Shown here one piece after another: positions 16,930 to 23,538 of a DNA stretch of 64,000 nucleotides; position 1 is the stretch's first letter; each line of letters starts with the position of its first letter. The stretch is taken from positions 1 to 64,000 of the forward strand of contig JADHMP010000001.1 in the NCBI GenBank assembly GCA_016779985.1, read 5' to 3'. The notes under the pieces were generated by a model that was not told the origin of the DNA, ran no database searches, and saw only the letters and a program-made list of their open reading frames with translations. This DNA comes from JADHMP01 sp016779985 (GTDB taxonomy: Bacteria; Bacteroidota; Bacteroidia; Flavobacteriales; Flavobacteriaceae). The position numbers and the translations under genes are program-made.

Positions 16930-17706
16930 TTATGCTTCAATTAGCGCTTTAATTTTTTTTGTTTCTTCTTCAGCTAATGAAGCGTCAACTAAAATTCTTC
17001 CGCTATGTTCGTCAGTGATTATTTTATTACGAGAAGCAATTTCAAGTTGAACTTGTGGTGGGATAGTAAAATAGGATCCTCCTGATGCACCACGCTCAAT
17101 GGGTACTATCGCAAGTCCATTTTTAACATTTTGTCGAATGCGTTTGTAGGCTCTTAATAAATGATCTTCTATTTGGCTTTCAAATTCTCCTGACTTACTT
17201 AAAAGAATATCTTCTTCCTTTTGGGTTTCTTTTAAAATGGCGTCTAACTCACTTTTTTTAGTGTCTAGGTGTTGATTCCTTTCAGACAATTTCTCATTGA
17301 GCTGATAGATTGCCTCTTGTTTATGTTCAGAGGCTGCTTTAAATTCTTTTATTTTCTTTTCAGCAAGTTGGATTTCTAAATCCTGGTATTCTTGCTCTTT
17401 GATGATAGAATTATACTCTCTATTGTTTCGAACATTTTTTAGTTTCTCTTCATATTTCTTATGAAGATCATTGCTTTTTTCTATTTTATTTTTCTGATCA
17501 GAAATAGAAGCATTATTTTGTTCGATTTCGTCTTTCATTTTTTCTAACCTTTTGTTGAGGCCTGCAATCTCATTTTCTAGGTCTTCAACCTCGAGAGGTA
17601 ATTCTCCTCTCAACCCTCTTATTTCATCTATTCTAGAATCAATTAATTGCAGGTCAAATAGAGCTCTCAATTTGGCTTCAACGGTCAGTTCTTTTTTATT
17701 AGCCAT
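16930..17706 (-). CDS. Coiled-coil hairpin protein with degenerate zinc ribbon
   Basis: The 258-residue protein belongs to the C4-type zinc-ribbon/coiled-coil hairpin family. Residues about 30-180 are a long charged coiled coil (EKSNDLHKKYEEKLKNVRNN, QEYQDLEIQLAEKKIKEFKAA). In place of the usual zinc ribbon is RGASGGSYFTIPPQVQLEIA followed by ITDEHSGRILVD. The four Cys positions expected in the ribbon are filled by Ala, Gly, Glu/His and Ser. The fold may remain, but it cannot bind zinc. The start is ATG at 17706, two bases after the Nif3 gene stop. Nucleic-acid binding is only a family guess. Confidence 0.8.
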   Translation of the reverse strand: MANKKELTVEAKLRALFDLQLIDSRIDEIRGLRGELPLEVEDLENEIAGLNKRLEKMKDEIEQNNASISDQKNKIEKSNDLHKKYEEKLKNVRNNREYNSIIKEQEYQDLEIQLAEKKIKEFKAASEHKQEAIYQLNEKLSERNQHLDTKKSELDAILKETQKEEDILLSKSGEFESQIEDHLLRAYKRIRQNVKNGLAIVPIERGASGGSYFTIPPQVQLEIASRNKIITDEHSGRILVDASLAEEETKKIKALIEA

Positions 17707-17708
17707 GG

Positions 17709-18803
17709 TCAAAAATAATTAACAGGGTTGGTGATGGTGTTCGATAAAATGATTGCGAAATTAGGTAATTTTTTTTTAAGATAAGAATAGATTAGGTTTT
17801 TAGTAAATTGTTCACTTTCAAAATGGCCAATGTCAACCAACAAGAGCTGATCTTCTGCTTGAAAAAAATCATGGTATTTCAGGTCAGCTGTCACTAAAGC
17901 ATCAGCATTAGACCGTTTGGCTTCAGAAATAACAAAGCTCCCAGAACCCCCTAAAACAGCAACCTTTTGAATTGGTTTTGAATTTAGTCTGCTATGCCGA
18001 ATCATGGGTGTTTGCATTTGTTTTTTGACAAAGCTTAAAAATTCTTGACCTGACATTGGTTTTTTTAAGGTACCCACTTTTCCCATTCCAATATCTGGAT
18101 TTTCATTATCTGTACTTATTATTTCATAGGCTACTGTTTCATAAGGATGAGCACTCCTCAAACTATTTAGTATTTGTTTTTCTTGGTGTGCTAAGAAGAT
18201 CACTTGAATTTGTTTTTCTTCCACTATGGTTTTTTCCATCTGTTGGCCAAGACTAGGGTTGCTTTTTTCATTGCCTCTAAAACTTCCAAAACCTTCAGTA
18301 ACAAAACTGCACTGATCATAATTTCCTAAAGCACCAGCCCCTGCTTCATAAAGTGCTTCTAAAACTTTTTTTTCGTTTTCTTTCGGCACATACGTAACTA
18401 GCTTTTTTATGGTTCCTTTTTTAGGGACTAAGATTTTGGTTGATTGCAATTGAAGCCTTTCCGCTATTGCTGCATTGACTCCATTTTGGTGATTGTCTAG
18501 CGCTGTATGGATAGCAAAAATGGCAATGTCGTGCTTGATGGCTTTCAAAATTGTTCTTTGTACATAATCATCTCCAGTAATTTTTTTTAATCCTTTAAAA
18601 AGAATAGGATGAAAACTCACAATCAAATTACAGCCAGAAGCAATTGCTTCATCAACTACAGGTTCTAGTGTATCAAGTGTAATTAAAACCCCCTTACAGG
18701 GATGATTTGCTGAGCCAGTTAATAATCCCACATTGTCAAAATCTTCAGCATAACAAAGAGGAGCCCACTGTGTCAAAATGTCAATAATTGCTCTAATGGT
18801 CAT
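17709..18803 (-). CDS. Nif3-like dinuclear metal-centre protein
   Basis: The 364-residue protein matches the NIF3/GTP cyclohydrolase I type 2 homologue family, a hexameric ring with two metals per subunit. Motifs are APLCYAEDFDNVGLLTG, VSFHPILFKGLKKITG (metal-binding His), IFAIHTALDNHQNGVN (His, Asp), and near the C terminus VTADLKYHDF and VDIGHFESEQF. A central insert of about 100 residues (roughly 130-230) is the CutA-like domain found in longer members. The biological role of the family is unsettled. It is co-transcribed with the coiled-coil gene downstream, a pairing common in Bacteroidota as I recall. Confidence 0.9.
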   Translation of the reverse strand: MTIRAIIDILTQWAPLCYAEDFDNVGLLTGSANHPCKGVLITLDTLEPVVDEAIASGCNLIVSFHPILFKGLKKITGDDYVQRTILKAIKHDIAIFAIHTALDNHQNGVNAAIAERLQLQSTKILVPKKGTIKKLVTYVPKENEKKVLEALYEAGAGALGNYDQCSFVTEGFGSFRGNEKSNPSLGQQMEKTIVEEKQIQVIFLAHQEKQILNSLRSAHPYETVAYEIISTDNENPDIGMGKVGTLKKPMSGQEFLSFVKKQMQTPMIRHSRLNSKPIQKVAVLGGSGSFVISEAKRSNADALVTADLKYHDFFQAEDQLLLVDIGHFESEQFTKNLIYSYLKKKLPNFAIILSNTITNPVNYF

Positions 18804-18903
18804 GGAAAGCTCGTGTCAGATTTAACAAAGATAATAGTTTGTGATTGGATTCTTAAATTCAATTATAGATCCACTAAAAAAAAATCGATATATTTCTCTC
18901 TCT

Positions 18904-19914
18904 ATGAGAAAATTACTCTTTCCATTAGCCTGGATCTATGGGCTATTGCTTTTGATTAGACATACTTTGTTTGATCTCAAATTGTTATCACAAAAAAGAG
19001 TTGCTATAAAAACCTTAGGCGTAGGTAACCTGGCCCTAGGAGGAACTGGAAAATCGGTTGTAGTTGACTATCTCTTGGAGCAATTCAAAAAGACTACCCA
19101 CCTAGCGGTTTTAAGTAGGGGTTATAAAAGGAAAACGAAGGGATATATTCAAGCTCAGCAAAATGCTACTGCAGCTCTAATTGGTGATGAACCTTTTCAA
19201 TTTCACAAAAAACACCCAGAGGTTATTGTGGCAGTGTGTGAGAAAAGGGTAGTAGGTATTCAACATTTGATGGCACTTGAAAAAGGCCCTTCAGTGGTTA
19301 TCCTAGATGATGTGATGCAACACAGATGGTTAGTCATTGATAAATTAATAATGACCACTACTTATGACAATCTTTATAGTAGCGATGCTCTTTTCCCAGT
19401 GGGGGCTCTTCGGGATAGAAAAAAAGAAGCTCAACGTGCAGCTATACTCTTAATAACAAAATGTCCTCAACAGATGACCCTTGAGCAAACTGAACAGATA
19501 AAAAAAAGTATCAAGTCAAAACAAAATCAAGCTGTTTTTTTTACTTCAATAGAGTATGCTTCAAAAATAATAGGTTGGTCAAAAACAATAAATTTGAAAG
19601 AGTTAAAAGGGGTCACTATTTTAGTGGTCACAGGGATTGCTGATCCAAAACCTTTGTATACTTTTTTAGAGGAAACCCAAGTGCAATTTGACCACTTAGC
19701 ATTTCCAGATCACCATTCTTTTTCTGATCATGACGTAAAAAAAATTGAAAATCATCAGGCTGAATTGATTCTCACTACTGAAAAGGATTTTGGAAGATTA
19801 TCTCCTAAGTTGCCAAATGCCCCCCTCTTTTATTTGCCAATAAAATTATCTTTCTTATTTAAAAAGGAAGAAGAATTATTTAATCAAAAAATTAAGGCGT
19901 TTCTTGAGGATTAG
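18904..19914 (+). CDS. lpxK: Tetraacyldisaccharide 4'-kinase
   Basis: The enzyme phosphorylates the 4' position of the lipid A disaccharide at the inner membrane. The ATG at 18904 (MRKLLFPLAWIYGLLLLIRH) gives the usual N-terminal membrane helix; the GTG at 18841 would add 21 atypical residues. The Walker A loop is GNLALGGTGKS (41-51). SRGYKRKTKG, GDEPFQ, the DDVMQHR version of the DDGxQH motif and TTEKDFGRL follow. Length 336 is normal. The gene ends within four bases of lipA, which comes from the other strand. Confidence 0.93.
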   Translation: MRKLLFPLAWIYGLLLLIRHTLFDLKLLSQKRVAIKTLGVGNLALGGTGKSVVVDYLLEQFKKTTHLAVLSRGYKRKTKGYIQAQQNATAALIGDEPFQFHKKHPEVIVAVCEKRVVGIQHLMALEKGPSVVILDDVMQHRWLVIDKLIMTTTYDNLYSSDALFPVGALRDRKKEAQRAAILLITKCPQQMTLEQTEQIKKSIKSKQNQAVFFTSIEYASKIIGWSKTINLKELKGVTILVVTGIADPKPLYTFLEETQVQFDHLAFPDHHSFSDHDVKKIENHQAELILTTEKDFGRLSPKLPNAPLFYLPIKLSFLFKKEEELFNQKIKAFLED

Positions 19915-20780
19915 TTGATATGCTTATGGGCTTTATATGAAGAGCGTACTAATGGACCACTTTCTACATGGATGAACCCTTTTTCTGTTGCATATTGAGC
20001 GTAGACCTCAAATTGCTCAGGAGTAATAAAACTTTGAACAGGCAAATGTTTTTTGGAGGGTTGTAAATATTGGCCAATGGTCACAACATCTACATCAACT
20101 TGACGAAGATGATCTAGAGTTTCGAAAACTTCTTCTTGTGTTTCTCCAAGACCTAGCATAATTCCTGATTTAGTGCGACGAATGCCTTGTTTTTTAAGAT
20201 ATTCTAAGACTTCTAAACTAACGTCATATTTAGCTTGCACACGGACCTTTCTCGTCAATCTACGAACTGTTTCGACATTATGTGACACCACCTCTGGCGC
20301 TACTGCTATGATGCGGTCAATGTTTCTTTTATTGCCTTGAAAATCTGGAATTAAGGTTTCTAGGGTAGTGTGGGGATTCATTCTTCGTACTGCATTAACA
20401 GTTTCTGCCCAAATGATAGAGCCCATATCTTTTAGATCATCTCTGTCAACAGATGTTAAAACAGCATGTTTGATTTGCATCGTTTTAATTGACTGAGCCA
20501 CTTTTTCGGGCTCTTCCCAATCAACGGCTCCAGGGCGTCCAGTTTGAACACCGCAAAAACCACAAGAGCGTGTGCAGATGTTGCCTAAAATCATAAAAGT
20601 TGCTGTCCCCTCAGCCCAACATTCGCCCATGTTAGGACAACTTCCAGATGTGCAAATCGTGTTGAGCTTATAGCGATCGACTAACCCTCTAAGTTCTGTG
20701 TATTTTTTTCCCGTTGGGAGTTTTACCCGAATCCAGTTCGGTTTTTTTTGAATCGTAGTTTTTTCTTCCACCAGCGCCAT
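19911..20780 (-). CDS. lipA: Lipoyl synthase
   Basis: This radical SAM enzyme inserts two sulfur atoms into octanoyl groups on lipoyl domains. Both iron-sulfur sites are visible: Cys43, 48 and 54 of the auxiliary cluster (CTSGSCPNMGECW), and Cys69, 73 and 76 of the SAM cluster (CTRSCGFCG). The C-terminal RSSY motif (LVRSSYKAH) supplies the Ser ligand. At 289 residues it is normal. Pyruvate dehydrogenase E2, encoded elsewhere, should be a substrate; pdhB lies in this window at 42.8 kb. Confidence 0.97.
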   Translation of the reverse strand: MALVEEKTTIQKKPNWIRVKLPTGKKYTELRGLVDRYKLNTICTSGSCPNMGECWAEGTATFMILGNICTRSCGFCGVQTGRPGAVDWEEPEKVAQSIKTMQIKHAVLTSVDRDDLKDMGSIIWAETVNAVRRMNPHTTLETLIPDFQGNKRNIDRIIAVAPEVVSHNVETVRRLTRKVRVQAKYDVSLEVLEYLKKQGIRRTKSGIMLGLGETQEEVFETLDHLRQVDVDVVTIGQYLQPSKKHLPVQSFITPEQFEVYAQYATEKGFIHVESGPLVRSSYKAHKHIN

Positions 20781-20809
20781 AAATCAACAATTTTTACAAA
20801 GATAAGAAA

Positions 20810-22033
20810 CTAAGCTAGCAGTCCCAAAAGATAATATAATGTGAATCCAACTAAAAAAATTAAACCTAACTGCGCAATGATTCTAATCTGTAGGCTAGGT
20901 TGAAAACTTTTTGGCATTTGAGGTCCAAAACACAGTTTGTAATTTAAAAAAGCGTAAAGGGGTGAGGTGACAAAGGACAAAATTGTAGCAATCTGGACCA
21001 AAAGATACATTTCTGACAGAAGAAAGATAAAGATTAGACCCGTGCCGACCGCTAAAATTAATAGCCAAAAAACATACTCGTTTGATTGTTTTTTATGAAA
21101 TAATAAAGCATAGGTTTGAGCCATACTTCGAGGTGAGGCATCTAATGTGGTAATTGACGTACTTAACATAGTAGTAAATGCGGCAATTGCAATGATCCAA
21201 TAGAGGCCTTGCCCAAAATTTGAAGTGTAAAGACCGATTAGTTGCCCTGCAAAGGCTGTCCCATTATTTGAGAATTCTGTTCCCGAGGAAAACATCACAA
21301 GAGCTCCTAATCCCAAAAAGCAAAAAGCTAAAACAAAGGTTCCTATGTAGCCCACATTAAAATCAAAAAGGCTTTCTTTAATATTAATTTTCTTTTTGTT
21401 GGTTTTATTTTTTTCAATCGTCCATATCGAATGCCAAATTGAAATGTCAAGAGGGGCAGGCATCCAGCCAATAAATGCGATAAGAAATAATAATTCCCTT
21501 CCTTGAGGAAAGGTTTGTGTCCAAGAAAGGGAAGTGTCAGAATAAAAGAGTGCAAAGAAAAAGGCTGCAATGGAGCAAATAGCCATTATAGCCATAATTA
21601 TTTTAATGAATCGATCGAGCAATTTGTAGCGACCAATGAACAAAATTAAGGTACAAGCAAAAGTGACAATTAGACTCCAAGCAACTATATTTTCCGTAAT
21701 TCCAAAAAGTTGTGAAGCTAGGCCTGCAGTGACAATTGTGACAGCTGTTTGAATGGTAAACATAGTCACAAAGTTTAGAATAAAGTACACCCAAAGATAC
21801 CCCTTGCCTAAATTAAAATAGCCTTCCAATAGAGATTTTCCAGTGGCAATTGCAAACCGTGGACCTGCTTGAAAAAAGGGATATTTAAATAAATTTGTGA
21901 GCACTAAGGCCCAAAGAAGTCCCCAACCAAAATCTGCACCTGCTCGCGTAGATTGAACCAAATGCGAAACCCCTATGGCCGCTCCAGCAAATAGCAGACC
22001 TGGACCAAGTTTTGATAAATTAAAACGTTTCAT
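20810..22033 (-). CDS. NRAMP-related transporter lacking metal-binding motifs
   Basis: The 407-residue protein has about 11 membrane helices and an NRAMP-like start, GPGLLFAGAAIGVSHLVQST, followed by RAGADFGWGL. The DPGN motif of helix 1 is replaced by GVSH (21-24). In helix 6 the MPH motif reads MPAP (191-194). It thus belongs to a diverged NRAMP-related group whose substrate need not be Mn2+ or Fe2+. The start at 22033 is chosen; it still overlaps the 3' end of the sigma-factor gene by 14 bases, so the two are translationally linked. Confidence 0.8.
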   Translation of the reverse strand: MKRFNLSKLGPGLLFAGAAIGVSHLVQSTRAGADFGWGLLWALVLTNLFKYPFFQAGPRFAIATGKSLLEGYFNLGKGYLWVYFILNFVTMFTIQTAVTIVTAGLASQLFGITENIVAWSLIVTFACTLILFIGRYKLLDRFIKIIMAIMAICSIAAFFFALFYSDTSLSWTQTFPQGRELLFLIAFIGWMPAPLDISIWHSIWTIEKNKTNKKKINIKESLFDFNVGYIGTFVLAFCFLGLGALVMFSSGTEFSNNGTAFAGQLIGLYTSNFGQGLYWIIAIAAFTTMLSTSITTLDASPRSMAQTYALLFHKKQSNEYVFWLLILAVGTGLIFIFLLSEMYLLVQIATILSFVTSPLYAFLNYKLCFGPQMPKSFQPSLQIRIIAQLGLIFLVGFTLYYLLGLLA

Positions 22034-22580
22034 TTGATAATGCAAGTGCAAGCATTTTCTTGGCTCTAAATAGCCTTACTTTCACTAGGTTAGACGATAA
22101 ATTTAGTTTTTTTTCAATTTGAAAATAGTTCATTCCTTCAAAGTAGCGCATTTTAAGTATCGTTCTGTAGGTAATGGGTAAATCCTTTATACAAGTCAAA
22201 ATACGTTCAGATTGCTGAGATTGAATCAATATATCTTCTGGGGAAGGAGAGGTATTTTCAATACTATTAGAAGTTAATTCTGGGTTTTGAAAAGTAGTGA
22301 CGGGGTGTTTTTCTGCCTGGCGGTGTTGATCGATAAGATTGTTTTTAGCAATAGTAATAACCCAAGTTTTAAAGGTATAGTTTGAGTTGAAATTTTTAAT
22401 GTTGTCAAATGCTTTTGCAAACGATTCAATAGCAATTTCTTCAGCTAATTGATCATTTTGAATCCGCTGTACTAAAAAACGATAAACATACTCCCAGTGG
22501 GTATCAAACAAACTATTAAAAGCTCTTTGATTTCCTTTTTTTGCTTGCGCAAGAAGTGCTTCAATTTCACCCTGCTCCAT
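22020..22580 (-). CDS. ECF-type RNA polymerase sigma factor
   Basis: The 186-residue protein has sigma region 2 at about residues 20-90 (FDTHWEYVYRFLVQRI, then AEEIAIESFAKAFDNI and FKTWVITIAKNNLIDQHR). Region 4 is at about 125-180 (LPITYRTILKMRYFEGMNYFQIEKKLNLSSNLVKVRLFRAKKML). There is no region 1.1 or 3, as expected of an ECF sigma. It overlaps the NRAMP-related transporter gene, and a 67-residue membrane protein lies 15 bases upstream. No recognisable anti-sigma gene is adjacent; the small membrane protein might serve, but nothing shows it. Confidence 0.93.
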   Translation of the reverse strand: MEQGEIEALLAQAKKGNQRAFNSLFDTHWEYVYRFLVQRIQNDQLAEEIAIESFAKAFDNIKNFNSNYTFKTWVITIAKNNLIDQHRQAEKHPVTTFQNPELTSNSIENTSPSPEDILIQSQQSERILTCIKDLPITYRTILKMRYFEGMNYFQIEKKLNLSSNLVKVRLFRAKKMLALALSNETF

Positions 22581-22595
22581 AATTAGGGGTTGAGA

Positions 22596-22799
22596 TTAAT
22601 TGTGAGAAGGGTTTGGAACACAATTTTGTTCATCAGGTTTTTTGCCACAGAGGCTGCAAGGCTCCCCCTCTTTGTTCAAAAAGGGACTTTGACTAGCACA
22701 GGTGCCAGAAAATTCACCCTGTTTTTTGGTCAAAATTTTTATGGCAATTCCAGCAAAGGAGAGTGCTAGCAGACCGAATGTGAGAAGGAATAATTTCAT
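22596..22799 (-). CDS. Small membrane or secreted cysteine-containing protein
   Basis: The 67-residue product has one N-terminal hydrophobic helix (MKLFLLTFGLLALSFAGIAI). A polar tail follows with five Cys, including TCASQSPFLNKEGEPCSLCGKKPDE. CSLCG looks like a CxxC metal or redox pair. It is followed by the sigma factor and transporter genes on the same strand. I recall near-identical small proteins in other flavobacteria, so it is likely real; its function is unknown. Confidence 0.75.
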   Translation of the reverse strand: MKLFLLTFGLLALSFAGIAIKILTKKQGEFSGTCASQSPFLNKEGEPCSLCGKKPDEQNCVPNPSHN

Positions 22800-22826
22800 A
22801 GTGTAAAAATAAACATTTTTCTGATC

Positions 22827-22872
22827 ATTTTGGTTTGATTTGCTTGAGAGGAAACCGTAAGAAAAAGCCTAC
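22827..22872 (+). repeat. Possible second CRISPR-repeat-like element (weak)
   Basis: ATTTTGGTTTGATT at 22827-22840 matches the first 14 bases of the repeat-like element at 27052 at 12 positions. It would pair with the tracrRNA-like anti-repeat at 12 of 15 positions. The 3' half is less similar (GAGGAAA against GTGGAAA). It lies in the promoter region of the HTH-cas9 pair. In AT-rich DNA this may be chance. Confidence 0.3.
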
Positions 22873-22998
22873 AAAAATCTTTTAGCAAATAGCACCACTG
22901 ATTCTTTAAAAGAACCAATTATAACTCCAAAAAAGTAGGTTAATTACTTTTTCTATTTACTATAAATAATTTTCTATCAACTTTAACCTATTAATCGA

Positions 22999-23064
22999 AT
23001 GGAACTAATCCATTTTCCTAAATTAAACGAACTAGATTTTAAAACCTACTATAATGAGTACTAA
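22999..23064 (+). CDS. Possible 21-codon leader ORF before the HTH gene
   Basis: An ATG at 22999 opens a 21-codon frame (MELIHFPKLN, then ELDFKTYYNEY) whose stop overlaps the start of the HTH gene by 11 bases. Such overlap could couple translation of the two. No ribosome-binding signal is visible and the frame may be chance. Confidence 0.3.
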   Translation: MELIHFPKLNELDFKTYYNEY

Positions 23065-23452
23065 TCTAAATATTTCTTTGTGTCCAAACGAGATAGTGAT
23101 TCTGAAATCAATGGCTCTAGGTATGAGTTGCCAATTGATCCAGCGACTTTTAGAAATGAATAGTTTGGACTATCAAAAAATTTGTTCTAGCATTTTTGCT
23201 AAACTTAATGTAAACAATTCTTATGCTGCCGTAAGGATTGCGTATAGAAAAAATATTATTTCTGAGAAGGATTATTGTTTAGAATCTGTAAAATCTTTAG
23301 CTCTAGAATTTGCAACCAAAAGAATGTCTGAATTCCCCAACGTTTTACATGATCAAAAACAATTACTTTGGGTGTTTTATGACCTACTATTAGAATTTCA
23401 ACTACAAGTTGAAAATCAATTTATGTCAAATCAAGTATTTGTGAGAAAATAA
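23054..23452 (+). CDS. Small LuxR/GerE-type helix-turn-helix protein
   Basis: Residues about 9-65 align along their length with the LuxR C-terminal DNA-binding domain: LCPNEIVILKSMALGMS, then LIQRLLEM, a shifted recognition-helix stretch, and FAKLNVNNSYAAVRIA. The common pattern is LTPREIEVL...G.S..EIA..L...TVK.H...I..KL.V.NR..AV. The second half (66-132) is helical with no recognised domain and no receiver or sensor part. It is 86 bases upstream of the nuclease-dead Cas9 on the same strand. It is either a regulator of that locus or a partner of the protein; which one cannot be told. No other strong homology is recognised. Confidence 0.8.
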   Translation: MSTNLNISLCPNEIVILKSMALGMSCQLIQRLLEMNSLDYQKICSSIFAKLNVNNSYAAVRIAYRKNIISEKDYCLESVKSLALEFATKRMSEFPNVLHDQKQLLWVFYDLLLEFQLQVENQFMSNQVFVRK

Positions 23453-23453
23453 A

Positions 23454-23521
23454 AAATCCCACCGAGGCGGGATTTAAGATTATTATCTACGGCATATAGC
23501 CTTATTGTGATAAGATTGTAT
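23454..23521 (-). ncRNA. tracrRNA-like RNA antisense to the cas9 upstream region
   Basis: Read 5' to 3' on the minus strand it has the parts of a type II-C tracrRNA in order. The anti-repeat is at 23521-23504, ending CACAAT. Directly after it comes AAGGC-TATAT-GCC (23503-23491), the nexus hairpin at the same place as the ACAAUAAGGC...GCC of known tracrRNAs. An unpaired spacer follows. The module ends in a 9-bp stem with a CTCG loop (23475-23454) and a T-rich tail, an intrinsic terminator for this strand only. The anti-repeat pairs with the repeat-like element at 27052 at 15 of 18 positions (two G-U), with a 2-base internal bulge. If transcription starts near 23517 the anti-repeat is only about 14 bases. 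Confidence 0.65.
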
Positions 23522-23522
23522 G

Positions 23523-23530
23523 CAAATATA
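23523..23530 (-). promoter_or_regulatory. Possible -7 box for the tracrRNA-like RNA
   Basis: On the minus strand these bases read TATATTTG, an exact TAnnTTTG box, identical to the one before tRNA-Val. A TTG at the usual 19-base distance is not found (the nearest is at 12), so the promoter is plausible rather than certain. It would drive transcription away from cas9. Confidence 0.45.
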
Positions 23531-23538
23531 TAAAAAAT

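Noticed and set aside
20810..22033. Standard manganese/iron NRAMP transporter
   Set aside because: Both metal-coordinating motifs are replaced, so only a family-level call is justified.
22801..23053. A conventional CRISPR array upstream of the HTH gene
   Set aside because: At most one weak repeat-like segment is present and there is no periodic repetition.
23454..23475. AAATCCC...GGGATTT hairpin as the terminator of the HTH gene on the plus strand
   Set aside because: On the plus strand it is followed by AAGATT, not a T tract. The T-rich tail exists only on the minus strand, so it ends the antisense RNA.
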